NCBI GenBank assembly: GCA_023397475.1 | Contig: JAEWUD010000011.1 | Span: 15,053 to 79,052 of the forward strand | Length of the DNA: 64,000 bases | Direction: 5' to 3' | Origin: Bacillota bacterium | GTDB taxonomy: Bacteria > Bacillota > Clostridia > Saccharofermentanales > Saccharofermentanaceae | Shown here: positions 33,081 through 42,452 of the stretch, piece by piece | How positions within the stretch are numbered: position 1 is the stretch's first letter | Layout: each line of letters begins with the position of its first letter | Program-made: the position numbers and the translations under genes | The notes under the pieces: generated by a model | Database searches by the model: none | What the model was told of the DNA's origin: nothing | What the model saw: only the letters and a program-made list of their open reading frames with translations

Positions 33081-34645
33081 TGTCGCTTCTCGACGAAGTG
33101 TTCGCTTACGGATCCCTTCATACGATGTTCTCCTGTTCCGCGATACTCGTCGCCGTATCCGGCGGCAGCGACTCTGTATGTCTTCTCGATATCCTTTGTG
33201 AAATTCGTAAAGCAAAGCTCGAGGATACATCCGCTCACAATTTGCGGTTCCCCGCGATATTCGCGGTGCATGTGAACCATCAGATTCGTCCGGAATCTTC
33301 AGGGGACGAAGAATTGGTTCGAATTCTCTGCGCGAAATTGAAGATCCCCTTGTTTGTGAAGACCTTTGATGTCCCTGCGATTTCGAAGCAACGACAGCAG
33401 GGATTGGAAGAGACAGGCCGGGATTTGCGCCGCGAAGCGTTCGCAGAGGTAACAGGCGAGATTTCTTCCCAAGGTTACGACACGGTTTTTATCGCTACCG
33501 CACACCATCGAGAGGATGTTTGCGAGACGATTCTCATGAATCTTTTTCGCGGTTCGGGTACGGATGGCCTTACGGGAATGAAGCCGCGAGCGGACCGGAT
33601 GATCCGTCCGCTGCTTTTCGCGGATAAGGAGATGATCCTCGCCTATGTTCGTTCCCGGGAGCTCTCTTATTCGGAAGACGCGACGAATGCGGACAGTGCG
33701 TACACAAGAAACGCATTCCGCAACGAGATCCTTCCGGCGATTGCAAAGGCAACAAGAAGAGATCCGGTCGATGCGTGTTTGCGATCTGCGGAACGAATCA
33801 GGGAGGATTCTCTGTTTCTGGAAGATACGGCAAGAATGTCATACGAGACCCACATTATTCGGACAGAGGGTGCTACGGGCCTGCCGTGTGATGCCGTTAA
33901 CCGTCAACATCGAGCGATCTCGGGACGTATGATCCGAATGCTGTTTCATGAAATGTTCGGTTCTCTTACAAATTTTACCTCCGACCATGTCGATGCGATA
34001 CGTGACCTGTGCGCGAAAAAGATCAACGGGAAACGCGTCTCGCTGCCCGGCCGACGATCGGCTGTCATCCTGGACAAGACTTTGTTTCTTGTATCGGACA
34101 ACGAGGGAATTATTCCCGTGATGTCACATAGCCATAAAGCCAGACGACTCTGTATTCTTCCGACAAATTCGGTTGAACTGGACATATGCTACGATAGAGA
34201 CAGCAGATATTTCTCGGGAGATATTCCGCAATCTTCGCTGGAAGCGGTGACCTTCGGCGTTGAGAAACATGGGCAGGTAGTTTATAATGATCGGACATGG
34301 TATTGTGATGCCGGATCACTTGCGGGTGCGGTATTTCGGACCATGCGAACCAAAGATCGTTTCCGCAAGGCTGGATCTTCGGGGCACAAACCTCTTCGAC
34401 GCTTGTTTACGGACGAGAAGATTACTCGTGAGTTACGCGACAGGATTCTTCTTGTTGCAAGAGGAGATGAGGTTCTGTGGATTCCGGGTATGTACCATGC
34501 CGAGGGTTTTATCGATGATTTGTCGAGAGAATGCTTTCTTGCGGAGAAGAGCACGGACGGATCGGCCAAGGATAGACCGCAGGAAGATCTGGTCTGTGTC
34601 GTGATTCGAGACAAAGAAGCGAAAGGAAAGTTCGTTGATGCATAA
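33080..34645 (+). CDS. tilS: tRNA(Ile)-lysidine synthase
   Basis: TilS converts C34 of tRNA-Ile(CAU) to lysidine so that it reads AUA. The 521-residue protein has the PP-loop AVSGGSDS (25-32), HVNHQIR, TAHHREDVCETILMNLFRGSG and a C-terminal substrate-binding region of about 200 residues. The start is the ATG at 33080, which shares its A with the dnaB stop; the frame is open for another 120 codons upstream, but that is the shadow of the dnaB tail. The order tilS-hpt-ftsH is conserved in Bacillota. Confidence 0.96.
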   Translation: MSLLDEVFAYGSLHTMFSCSAILVAVSGGSDSVCLLDILCEIRKAKLEDTSAHNLRFPAIFAVHVNHQIRPESSGDEELVRILCAKLKIPLFVKTFDVPAISKQRQQGLEETGRDLRREAFAEVTGEISSQGYDTVFIATAHHREDVCETILMNLFRGSGTDGLTGMKPRADRMIRPLLFADKEMILAYVRSRELSYSEDATNADSAYTRNAFRNEILPAIAKATRRDPVDACLRSAERIREDSLFLEDTARMSYETHIIRTEGATGLPCDAVNRQHRAISGRMIRMLFHEMFGSLTNFTSDHVDAIRDLCAKKINGKRVSLPGRRSAVILDKTLFLVSDNEGIIPVMSHSHKARRLCILPTNSVELDICYDRDSRYFSGDIPQSSLEAVTFGVEKHGQVVYNDRTWYCDAGSLAGAVFRTMRTKDRFRKAGSSGHKPLRRLFTDEKITRELRDRILLVARGDEVLWIPGMYHAEGFIDDLSRECFLAEKSTDGSAKDRPQEDLVCVVIRDKEAKGKFVDA

Positions 34646-35174
34646 GGTGAAGGAAGTACTAATCTCTCGGGAAGAGATTCAATCTGTCGTAACACGGCTG
34701 GCGCAACAGATCACCCGGGATTATCAAGGCAAGGAGATTGTCATTGTCGGCGTTCTCAAGGGCTCGTTTATCTTTATGGCGGATCTTGTCCGCCAGATAC
34801 CGTTGCCCGTGGTCATCGATTTCATGTCGGTGTCGAGTTATTACGGCGGGACGAAGAGTTCGGGTGTCGTCAAGATCATTAAGGATCTTGATGTCGATAT
34901 TGAAGGGAAGCATGTACTGATCGTTGAGGATATTGTCGACTCGGGTCTCACATTGGCTAATCTCAAGGAGATGCTGATGACGAGAAACCCGGCGAGCCTT
35001 CGCGTGTGTGCGGCTTTTGACAAACCGGACCGGCGCAAAGTCGATATTGCCGCAGAATACACGGGAATGAAGATCCCCGATGCATTTATTATAGGATATG
35101 GATTGGATTACGACGGAGTATACAGGAATCTTCCCGATGTCTGTGTGCTGTCCGTTGACGGAGGTAATGAATGA
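34638..35174 (+). CDS. hpt: hypoxanthine phosphoribosyltransferase
   Basis: The 178-residue purine salvage enzyme converts hypoxanthine or guanine with PRPP to IMP or GMP. It has the PPi loop VGVLKGSFIF, the flexible-loop SYYGGTKSSG and the PRPP motif VLIVEDIVDSGLT (about 94-106). The ATG at 34638 overlaps the tilS stop by eight bases and follows AAAGGAAAG. In Bacillus the Hpt-TilS pair also influences ftsH transcription, so their linkage may be regulatory as well as positional. Confidence 0.96.
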   Translation: MHKVKEVLISREEIQSVVTRLAQQITRDYQGKEIVIVGVLKGSFIFMADLVRQIPLPVVIDFMSVSSYYGGTKSSGVVKIIKDLDVDIEGKHVLIVEDIVDSGLTLANLKEMLMTRNPASLRVCAAFDKPDRRKVDIAAEYTGMKIPDAFIIGYGLDYDGVYRNLPDVCVLSVDGGNE

Positions 35175-37042
35175 ACCAGAATTCGCCAGAATCTCAGAGT
35201 GGACCGAATCGCTTCGGCGGTTGGCCATTCTACCTTTTACTTCTTCTCGTCGTTGTGATCGGTGCCTACGCTCTAGTGAACAGTGCGCCGCCTTCGAAGG
35301 AGGACACGCTTTCGGATGTGATCGGTTATTTTTCGAGCGGAGAAGTCAAGGCGGAAGATGTATCCCTTGAGGGGAATATCCTTCGCTTCTCGTACAACAA
35401 CGCGGAGAATAAGAAGATTAACGTCGAGAAGAGCATTCCCGTGACCTCAATGGACCGGATGCTTCTCATCCTGATCAATGCCGAGAAGAATGGATTTATC
35501 GATGACTTCGATTATAAGGAGCCCCTGGATCTTAGTTCGATCATGATGGCGGCGACGATCATCATCACGATTGGCGCGATGGGATTCTTTGTGTGGTTCT
35601 CCATCTCGCGTGCGCAGGGCGACGGCAAGAATGCGATCAATTTCGGACGCAGCAAAGCGAAACTTCATGACCCTTCGCGCAACAAGATCACTTTTGCGGA
35701 TGTTGCCGGAGCCGATGAGGAGAAGGAAGAACTCAAGGAAGTCGTCGACTTCCTGAAGTCTCCGCGCAAATACTCCGAGCTTGGAGCGAAGATTCCGCGC
35801 GGTATACTTCTTTTCGGTGCTCCCGGTACCGGTAAGACGTTGCTGGCGAAGGCTGTCGCCGGTGAGGCCGGTGTGCCGTTCTTCTCGATCTCAGGATCTG
35901 ACTTTGTCGAGATGTTCGTCGGTGTCGGCGCGAGCCGTGTACGAGATCTGTTCGACAATGCGAAGAAGAACTCGCCCTGTATCATCTTTATCGATGAGAT
36001 TGACGCTGTCGGTCGTCACCGTGGTGCCGGCATGGGCGGAGGCCACGATGAGCGCGAGCAGACGCTGAATCAGCTTCTGGTTGAGATGGACGGATTCGGC
36101 CCGAATGAGGGCGTTATCGTCATCGCCGCGACAAACCGTATGGATATTCTGGATCCGGCTCTACTTCGTCCCGGTCGATTCGACCGCCGCGTTGTTGTTA
36201 TGCGCCCTGATATCAAGGGACGCGAGGCGATTCTTAAGGTACATGCCAAGGGTAAGCCGATTTCCGCGGATGTTGATCTCAGAGAAATCGCGAAGATCAC
36301 TCCCGGCTTTACGGGTGCAGACCTTGCGAATCTCTTGAACGAAGCGGCACTGGGCGCTGCCCGTAAGAATGCCAAGGAGATCGAATACACGGATATTTCC
36401 GAGGCGGTCTTTAAGGTGATGATCGGACCCGAGAAGAAGAGTCGGGTTATCAGCGACAAGGAGAAGAAGTTGACGGCCTACCACGAGGCCGGACATGCGG
36501 TGGTATTGCGCTCCGTATCCGATACAGACAAGGTCGAGCGCGTATCGATTATTCCCGCGGGCGGTGCCGGCGGATATACCGCACATAAGCCGGATGAAGA
36601 TATCTATTACACGACGCGTCAGCAGCTGATCAATGATATTATGATTTCCCTCGGCGGCCGTGCCTCGGAGGAGATTATCCTTGGCGAAGTCAGTACCGGA
36701 GCATCCTCAGACCTGCAGAGTTGCAACAATGTCGCTCGCAGCATGATTACGAAGTATGGTATGAGTTCTCGCTTGCCGAATATGGTGTTCGGCAGTGATG
36801 AGGAAGTGTTCCTTGGGAAGGATTACGGCCATGTTCAGAATTACAGTGAACGTGTCGCCGCGGAGATCGATTCCGAAGTACAAACGATTATTGAGGAGGC
36901 TTATGCCAAGGTGAAGGAGATCCTTTCCGACAAACGTCGAATCCTTGAAGCGGTTGCTGTTCGACTTCTCGAGAAAGAGAAGATCGAAGGACCGGAGTTC
37001 GAGGCGATCTTCTCCGGATCGGAATCGGTAACTACTCTTTAA
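35171..37042 (+). CDS. ftsH: ATP-dependent zinc metalloprotease FtsH
   Basis: FtsH degrades misfolded and regulatory membrane and soluble proteins. The 623-residue protein has TM1 (about 17-37), an external domain of about 85 residues, TM2 (about 118-140), an AAA domain with Walker A GAPGTGKT (216-223), Walker B CIIFIDEIDAVG and the SRH arginines (RPGRFDR), and the zinc site HEAGH (438-442). Length is standard. Its ATG overlaps the hpt stop by four bases (ATGA). Confidence 0.98.
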   Translation: MNQNSPESQSGPNRFGGWPFYLLLLLVVVIGAYALVNSAPPSKEDTLSDVIGYFSSGEVKAEDVSLEGNILRFSYNNAENKKINVEKSIPVTSMDRMLLILINAEKNGFIDDFDYKEPLDLSSIMMAATIIITIGAMGFFVWFSISRAQGDGKNAINFGRSKAKLHDPSRNKITFADVAGADEEKEELKEVVDFLKSPRKYSELGAKIPRGILLFGAPGTGKTLLAKAVAGEAGVPFFSISGSDFVEMFVGVGASRVRDLFDNAKKNSPCIIFIDEIDAVGRHRGAGMGGGHDEREQTLNQLLVEMDGFGPNEGVIVIAATNRMDILDPALLRPGRFDRRVVVMRPDIKGREAILKVHAKGKPISADVDLREIAKITPGFTGADLANLLNEAALGAARKNAKEIEYTDISEAVFKVMIGPEKKSRVISDKEKKLTAYHEAGHAVVLRSVSDTDKVERVSIIPAGGAGGYTAHKPDEDIYYTTRQQLINDIMISLGGRASEEIILGEVSTGASSDLQSCNNVARSMITKYGMSSRLPNMVFGSDEEVFLGKDYGHVQNYSERVAAEIDSEVQTIIEEAYAKVKEILSDKRRILEAVAVRLLEKEKIEGPEFEAIFSGSESVTTL

Positions 37043-37083
37043 GATTTTCCCTTGATGTGAGCAACCCTACACTTTATTGAACA

Positions 37084-37123
37084 AAAGAATCGCCGTCGAC
37101 ACTCGTGTCGGCGGCGATTCTTT
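37084..37123. terminator. bidirectional terminator between ftsH and murC
   Basis: AAAGAATCGCCG-TCGACA pairs with TGTCG-GCGGCGATTCTTT around a short loop, with A-rich and T-rich flanks suited to both strands. It ends ftsH (plus) and murC (minus), which converge here. Confidence 0.85.
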
Positions 37124-37185
37124 ATGGTGTTTCGAGACCGGAAGAAAGCATTTTCTCAACGTATGTCCAAGCGGTTTTTCGTTCT

Positions 37186-38676
37186 TTATGAATCCGATTT
37201 CACAAGCTCATCGGCCATTTCGCGAATATCTTCGGGCCCGAGTACGAGAATCAGATCATTCTCATGCACCAGATCTGCGAGTCTTGCCTTGATATCATTC
37301 TTGTCCGCGTAGAATTCAGCGTGCCCGCCCTTTGCATTGATCGCTTCGGCCAGCATGGAGGACGATATTGTACCTGGATTTACTTCGCGATCAGAGAATA
37401 TCTCTGCGAACAGAACATGCTCACAGGGGAGAAGGCTGGATACAAATTCGTCGAAAAGAATCTCGGTTCGATTGAAGGTTAGGGGCTGAAAGACGACCCA
37501 GGTCTTATGATGGGGCATCGCGGCTGCCGCCGCGAGAGTGGCACGAGCTGCAGCGGGATGGTGCGCGTAGTCTGCGACAACGGTCGCGCCCTTATAGGTT
37601 CCCTTCACGGAATAGCGACCTTCCGCCCCGTGAAAAGCGGCGAGCACCTTGGCGGCTGCATCCGGACCCGCACCATTCAAATGAGCGCAGGCAATCGCGG
37701 TAAGTGCGTTCTTGACATTGTGAAGACCGGGAACCTGTAATCGGATATGCGCGTAGAACTCTCTGTCGACGTATACATCAAATTCTGGATATCCGCTACT
37801 TTCGGACAGGTGATCTGCCATTACATCGCAAGGTTCGCCGGTAATATCGAAGCGATCCGTCGCAAATCCGGTGGTAACAATGCGCGGCATCGGCAAATTC
37901 TTACTCGCAAGATGCGTGCGCATTCTGCGAACGGCTTCGCTGACATTCGGATCAAACGCAGGTATGACCAGGGTTCCGCCATCTTCAATCTTCTCCGTGA
38001 ACTCGACAAAAGCGTCGATAACGTCAGACAAATCTGAAAAACAGTCGACATGGTCAAAGTCGATATTCGTAATCGCCGCTGTCGTCGAAAAGAATCGCAG
38101 AAAGGATCGTTTGTATTCACATGCCTCGGAAACCAGCAAAGCTCCCGGAGATCCCATCCGCACGGTTCCGCCAAAATCTTCGAGCTCCGCACCCAAATGT
38201 ACGGTGGGATCAAGTCCCGCCTCGACCAGGATCAGAGAAGTCATCGACGTTGTCGTTGTTTTGCCGTGGGTGCCGGTAATGTTGATGACGCGTTCGAAAC
38301 CCGCGGTGAGAAATCCCAGAAAGCGCGAGCGATCGACAAGAAGTATACCGTGTTCGGATGCGTATTCGATCTCTTCGTTGCCGGGCAGTATTGCGGCCGT
38401 ATGAACGACAAGATCCGGTGAGAAGGAAGCGATGTTCTGTTTGCTATGCCCTTCGAAGACGCGGATACCGCGTTCGTTAAGGTACGCGGTTCTGTGGGAG
38501 AGGTGACGATCTGAACCTGCGGCGACGAATCCGAGATTGACCGCGATTTCGGACAGTCCGCTCATACTGATTCCGCCGATTCCGATAAAATAGACACGGG
38601 ATCCGGGTTTTAGTGAGAATAGAGGATCATTTGCATCGTGAAAAGCATGAAGCGTACCGGACGCTGTTGTGTTCAT
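37186..38676 (-). CDS. murC: UDP-N-acetylmuramate--L-alanine ligase
   Basis: MurC adds L-alanine to UDP-MurNAc, the first amino acid of the peptidoglycan stem. The 496-residue protein has the nucleotide-sugar domain start YFIGIGGISMSGLSEIA (29-45), the ATP loop GTHGKTT (135-141), the central LVSEACEY and ITNIDFDHVD, and the C-terminal domain with DYAHHP. An N-terminal extension of about 25 residues precedes the core. AAGG lies before the ATG. It is a single gene on the minus strand. Confidence 0.97.
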   Translation of the reverse strand: MNTTASGTLHAFHDANDPLFSLKPGSRVYFIGIGGISMSGLSEIAVNLGFVAAGSDRHLSHRTAYLNERGIRVFEGHSKQNIASFSPDLVVHTAAILPGNEEIEYASEHGILLVDRSRFLGFLTAGFERVINITGTHGKTTTTSMTSLILVEAGLDPTVHLGAELEDFGGTVRMGSPGALLVSEACEYKRSFLRFFSTTAAITNIDFDHVDCFSDLSDVIDAFVEFTEKIEDGGTLVIPAFDPNVSEAVRRMRTHLASKNLPMPRIVTTGFATDRFDITGEPCDVMADHLSESSGYPEFDVYVDREFYAHIRLQVPGLHNVKNALTAIACAHLNGAGPDAAAKVLAAFHGAEGRYSVKGTYKGATVVADYAHHPAAARATLAAAAAMPHHKTWVVFQPLTFNRTEILFDEFVSSLLPCEHVLFAEIFSDREVNPGTISSSMLAEAINAKGGHAEFYADKNDIKARLADLVHENDLILVLGPEDIREMADELVKSDS

Positions 38677-38952
38677 AGGTCAACCTTCTTTCGAGAGTTC
38701 AGAGAATCTGTGTTCTCTTCAAATTTCTGTCCCTTTGCATTATACCGAAGGATTTGCATTTTCACATCGTGTTAATAAAGTTTGTGCATTTTCAACAATC
38801 AAATATCTTTAATTTGTTGGAATGATAGAAAATCCTGTTTTTCTGTATGATTCTATTAGAAACGAGAGTACAATACGACTCATAACATAAAAATAATTGA
38901 GTTTCATAGACAACTCGTCGACAATACGAAGCACCGATGGAGGTACCACCTT

Positions 38953-39285
38953 ATGGAAATTACCAGCATTATCATTCGGAGAATCTCTCTGGAGAGTAAG
39001 ATGAAGGCGATTGTTTCAATCACATTCGACAACGCTTTTGTTGTTCATGACGTTAAGGTTATCGAGGGCACCAGTGGCCTGTTTATCGCAATGCCCAGCA
39101 GACGTACGCAGGAGGGAGACTTCAAGGACATTGTACACCCGATTCATTCGGAGTTCCGAGAGGAGTTGTCCAGAGCGGTCCTCGAGAAGTATCAGGCGGC
39201 CCTTTCCGAATACATGGCGGATTTGCCGCACAGAGAAGAGAGATCACACGCATTCTCCGGCGTGGCAGGCGTTGAAGCGAACTGA
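38953..39285 (+). CDS. spoVG: SpoVG family regulator
   Basis: The 110-residue protein has the SpoVG core: IRRISLESKMKAIVSITFDNAFVVHDVKVIEG (shown by its ends only as IRRI to VIEG) and the IAMPSRRTQEGDFKDIVHPI block. SpoVG proteins bind nucleic acid and act in septation, sporulation onset and virulence control; the gene is found in sporulating and non-sporulating Bacillota. GGAGG lies 9 nt before the ATG. Upstream, AGGATTT near 38747 resembles a sigma-H -35 box, but no convincing GAAT -10 follows, so I do not call that promoter. Confidence 0.95.
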   Translation: MEITSIIIRRISLESKMKAIVSITFDNAFVVHDVKVIEGTSGLFIAMPSRRTQEGDFKDIVHPIHSEFREELSRAVLEKYQAALSEYMADLPHREERSHAFSGVAGVEAN

Positions 39286-39310
39286 TTTACGTGTATAATC
39301 AATGAATAAG

Positions 39311-39345
39311 GACAGACTGTCCCATCATGAGACGGTCTGTTTTTT
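39311..39345 (+). terminator. intrinsic terminator after spoVG
   Basis: ACAGACtGTC (39312-39321) pairs with GACgGTCTGT (39331-39340) and runs into TTTTTT. A TATAAT at 39294-39299 just upstream may serve the next gene, placing this hairpin at the 5' end of that transcript. Confidence 0.85.
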
Positions 39346-39376
39346 ATCGTCATAAATATGCGAGGGGAGAAAAGTG

Positions 39377-40903
39377 ATGAGACTTCACAAAATCGTGCGA
39401 ATGATCGGACTTGTGCTACTCGCACTTTCATTACTCATCTCCATGGTCCCGTGGATTCTTCTTGCATCCGATAAAGTCACGGAAGATTCGGCGGATTTGA
39501 AGTCGTACCGAGTACTTCTCGTTGATACGGCTGAGGTTTATCCGAGCGTTGAGACACTCCAGGCGATTCGTGCTATGGACGCAGATTATGAAGAAGTCAT
39601 TCTTCCCGTGTCCGAACCGGAACAAACCACGGTAACGAAGATTCAAGCGTTGTTGAACGCGAATACCGAGCAGAAGGTCGTCATTGTCGGAGTAGGAAGC
39701 AAAGCACGGCCGGCGCTTCTGGCATCCGTATCGAGCGAAAATGTGGCGGGTGTATTTCTGATCGCACCGCAGCTTCGGGCGGATGATGATTTGTCGATGC
39801 TCGGAACGCATCGTCCAAATTTTGCTCTGGGTATTATCGCGCCTGACGGCGTATTGGTCCGGGCATTGTATGAGCGCATATCCGGGGAAGATACCCGTTT
39901 GTTTGCGGGGGCTTCGTCACAGGGATTTATTTCATCCCAGCGATATGTCTCCCCGGATGGTCGTCGAGTTCTCTCGGTTATGGCTGTACCGGAAGATATT
40001 CCGTTTTTTCGCGTATTGCCGGGGGTATCGGAGGAACTCAGTGTATTTCTCGGTACTTTTGTCATGAGTGACGGAGAACGATCACAGGCGGGCTTAGCCG
40101 CCGTCGCTCTTTATCGCAGTACGGTTCTTCTTAGCGCGTTGGCGGCGGTTGCCGGCATTCTCTTGTTCGTCTCATCGATTCCGATTGGTTTGCGTCGGGA
40201 TGTCGAGGAGGAAACCGTTCGACCGGACGCTTTCTTGGATGACGTTACACGTACACGATACAAGAAGAAACTTCTTGTAAGTACGCTCCTGTCTTCCTTG
40301 ATTATCGCAGGAATTTCGATTGTCTGGATGTTGATAGATCGAGCAACCGCCATATATCCGCTTCTTTTATGGCCGGCTTTCTATTACGCGAATGCGACAC
40401 TTCTTCTGCCGAAACGTGCACAGTCACTCCTCGATTCAAGTGTTCGCAGAGAAAGAACACGATATGCGGTGATAGTTTTTGGATGCCTATTGGTAACGAT
40501 GATTTCGACCATCTTGTCGTATCAACATTCCATAATCGCTGTTGTTCATCCGATCCGGGCTCTCTTTTGCGTGATGATCAGCATTGCGATCTTTGTCTTT
40601 GTCAGAAGAAGTATGCTCGGAGGGGTGCTGTTTATGCCTCGCGAGAATGGCGCTGGCGCCTATGATGAGGGTCTTCGAATTCCTGTGATCATCACCCGGG
40701 CTCTTCTGTTTCTTCCCGGTGCATTGGCTCTGGTGGGAGCCTTTGTCGCTTCCGATGGGCAACTTGTCATTCGAGTGCTCCTATTGACCGCTGGCATCGG
40801 ATTTGCAATTCTTCTCCGTAATATTTTCAAATTGATAGCTGGAACCGCACTTTTCGGAGCTTTGGCGATGAGCGCAGGGATTTTTCTGCTGCTGGTTTTC
40901 TGA
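39377..40903 (+). CDS. polytopic membrane protein of unknown function
   Basis: The 508-residue protein has one N-terminal membrane helix (about 8-30), a soluble region of about 220 residues probably outside the cell, then six to seven helices in the C-terminal half. The soluble region has an alternating alpha/beta pattern with YRVLLVDTAEVYPS, VVIVGVGSKARPALLA and AGVFLIAPQLRA, which recalls alpha/beta-hydrolase folds, but I see no Ser-His-Asp set I would trust. I recognise no named family. GAGGGGAG sits 8 nt before the ATG at 39377 (a GTG at 39374 is the alternative). It lies between spoVG and a LacI-type regulator. Confidence 0.75.
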   Translation: MRLHKIVRMIGLVLLALSLLISMVPWILLASDKVTEDSADLKSYRVLLVDTAEVYPSVETLQAIRAMDADYEEVILPVSEPEQTTVTKIQALLNANTEQKVVIVGVGSKARPALLASVSSENVAGVFLIAPQLRADDDLSMLGTHRPNFALGIIAPDGVLVRALYERISGEDTRLFAGASSQGFISSQRYVSPDGRRVLSVMAVPEDIPFFRVLPGVSEELSVFLGTFVMSDGERSQAGLAAVALYRSTVLLSALAAVAGILLFVSSIPIGLRRDVEEETVRPDAFLDDVTRTRYKKKLLVSTLLSSLIIAGISIVWMLIDRATAIYPLLLWPAFYYANATLLLPKRAQSLLDSSVRRERTRYAVIVFGCLLVTMISTILSYQHSIIAVVHPIRALFCVMISIAIFVFVRRSMLGGVLFMPRENGAGAYDEGLRIPVIITRALLFLPGALALVGAFVASDGQLVIRVLLLTAGIGFAILLRNIFKLIAGTALFGALAMSAGIFLLLVF

Positions 40904-40919
40904 TTCGGATACAATACTC

Positions 40920-40948
40920 TTGCATGACATCCTATGAATCGGTATCAT
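40920..40948 (+). promoter_or_regulatory. promoter of the LacI-type regulator
   Basis: TTGCAT (40920-40925), a 17-nt spacer and TATCAT (40943-40948); the predicted start is near 40955, directly before a palindrome. Confidence 0.65.
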
Positions 40949-40955
40949 AAGATTA

Positions 40956-40981
40956 ATGCGAAACGTTATGACGCTTCGCAT
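40956..40981. promoter_or_regulatory. candidate autoregulatory operator of the LacI-type gene
   Basis: ATGCGAA (40956-40962) and TTCGCAT (40975-40981) are perfect inverted arms around a 12-nt centre. The left half runs into CGAAACGTT, which resembles the palindromes at 3551 and 3683. Its position at the predicted transcription start is ideal for repression. Confidence 0.55.
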
Positions 40982-41026
40982 GAATAACGATCAGATTCGG
41001 TTCCGACAAGAACGGAGGCGCTACAT

Positions 41027-42034
41027 ATGTCATCTACGATCAAGGACGTTGCCAAGAAGGCCGGAGTATCCATCGCCACGGTTTCGAAGTTTATTAACGG
41101 CGGGAATGTACTCGAGGATAATCGAATCGCGATTGAGGCAGCGGTACGAGATTTGAACTATCAGGTGAATACGGTAGCCCGGGGGATGAAGACGAGACGA
41201 AGCATGACAGTTGGGGTATTGATCCCTAGCCTCGCCGATTATTTTGGTGTCTCGATTCTCGCGATCATTGACAGCGAACTTTTCAAACATGGCTATAGTA
41301 CGATTATCTGCGATTACTCCGAAACAGATCCGACCAGCGCTCCGGCGAAGCTGGCGTTCCTGATGAACAAACAGGTTGACGGCATTATCATGCAGCCGAT
41401 CAATGTCCGTCCTCAGGACCTGATTCGGGCGGAGGAACAGGATACTCCGGTGGTATTCGTCGATGTGAAGGTTGACCACAGGGACAATGACTGCGTCATT
41501 ATTAACAACGTAGACATCACATACCAGATAACGAATCATATTCTTCAACTCGGCCATAAGAGAATCGGTCTGATCAGCGGAGCTTCGGGCGTTCTTACCA
41601 CGGACGACCGTGTCAACGGCTACCGCAAGGCACTCGATAAGGCGGGAATCCCGTTCCATAAGGAACTGCTTTACCTGAAGAATATTTCGGAGGAGAGCGG
41701 CTATGAGGGTGTGAAGCATTTCATGAATCTTGCCGAGCCTCCGACAGTGATCTTCGCCACCGGTCATGATCTTACGGTCGGCGCCCTGATGTATCTGAAC
41801 GAGAAAGGGATGAAGATTCCGGAAGACATTTCTTTTGTGGGATTTGAGAACCAGACGATTGCCCGGGTATACCATCCGAAGTTGACAATCGGCTTACAGC
41901 CGATCCAGAAGATCGGTCAGAAGGCCGCTGAGCTCCTGATCGAACGAATGTCCGGAAAGTATGACGGGCCGGGACGCACGGTCGAACTGAAGGCACTGAT
42001 TGATTACGGCGCCTCGGTCAAGGATCTCCGTTGA
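41027..42034 (+). CDS. LacI/GalR family transcription regulator
   Basis: The 335-residue protein has the family helix-turn-helix TIKDVAKKAGVSIATVSKFINGG (by its ends TIKDVAKKAG to FINGG, residues 4-26), the hinge helix region, and a periplasmic-binding-protein-like effector domain (VGVLIPSLADYF, GLISGASGV, DISFVGFEN). It should repress or activate sugar-use genes in response to a sugar or phosphate-sugar. No carbohydrate gene is adjacent; the sugar ABC importer at 7906 lacks the matching palindrome. AACGGAGG precedes the ATG. Confidence 0.92.
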   Translation: MSSTIKDVAKKAGVSIATVSKFINGGNVLEDNRIAIEAAVRDLNYQVNTVARGMKTRRSMTVGVLIPSLADYFGVSILAIIDSELFKHGYSTIICDYSETDPTSAPAKLAFLMNKQVDGIIMQPINVRPQDLIRAEEQDTPVVFVDVKVDHRDNDCVIINNVDITYQITNHILQLGHKRIGLISGASGVLTTDDRVNGYRKALDKAGIPFHKELLYLKNISEESGYEGVKHFMNLAEPPTVIFATGHDLTVGALMYLNEKGMKIPEDISFVGFENQTIARVYHPKLTIGLQPIQKIGQKAAELLIERMSGKYDGPGRTVELKALIDYGASVKDLR

Positions 42035-42070
42035 GACGAATGAATTTTTAACATGTCGTTGGATTATGTA

Positions 42071-42116
42071 ATGAGCTGTCTCGAAACGAAAGTTGAGAGA
42101 CAGCTCATTTCTTTTC
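42071..42116 (+). terminator. intrinsic terminator after the LacI-type gene, coinciding with the E2 end
   Basis: ATGAGCTGTCTC pairs with GAGACAGCTCAT around a 14-nt loop and is followed by TTCTTTT. The outer arm ATGAGCTGTCTCGAA is also the left terminal repeat of element E2, so the element end appears to act as the terminator. Confidence 0.75.
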
Positions 42117-42161
42117 ACATGACGATGGTGCAGTCTCGCACATTTCTCGTTTCCATAGAGT

Positions 42162-42323
42162 GAGTACCTTGTTAACCCTAGAACTGTATTTGCCGTTTGC
42201 CTGCTGCGTGCAAGGCTGCGTTGTCGTCTATCGGAATACTTCAAGTACTCCTCAATCCTTCGCCTTGCGTTTCACGCAGCATCTTCAACGGTAATCTATA
42301 GATTTAGGATTAACAAGGTACTC
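42162..42323. mobile_element. 162-bp MITE-like element nested in E2
   Basis: GAGTACCTTGTTAACCCTA (42162-42180) and TAGGATTAACAAGGTACTC (42305-42323) are inverted repeats matching at 18 of 19 positions. Inside, TGCTGCGTG/CACGCAGCA and CAAGGC/GCCTTG extend the pairing, so the whole unit can fold into one long imperfect hairpin. No gene is present. Confidence 0.65.
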
Positions 42324-42452
42324 GAATCTTCGATCCTATGGTGGGGAAGCACATCAAATTCTCGCATCCTGTGAAATGAATCCCGGGAAAATGAAGGCTG
42401 TCGCAATTTGTAGTGGCGTTGGCCTTGCGGGATATAAATATATATCATTGAG

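Noticed and set aside
38745..38775. Sigma-H promoter of spoVG
   Set aside because: AGGATTT fits the -35 box, but no GAAT-type -10 follows at the right distance.
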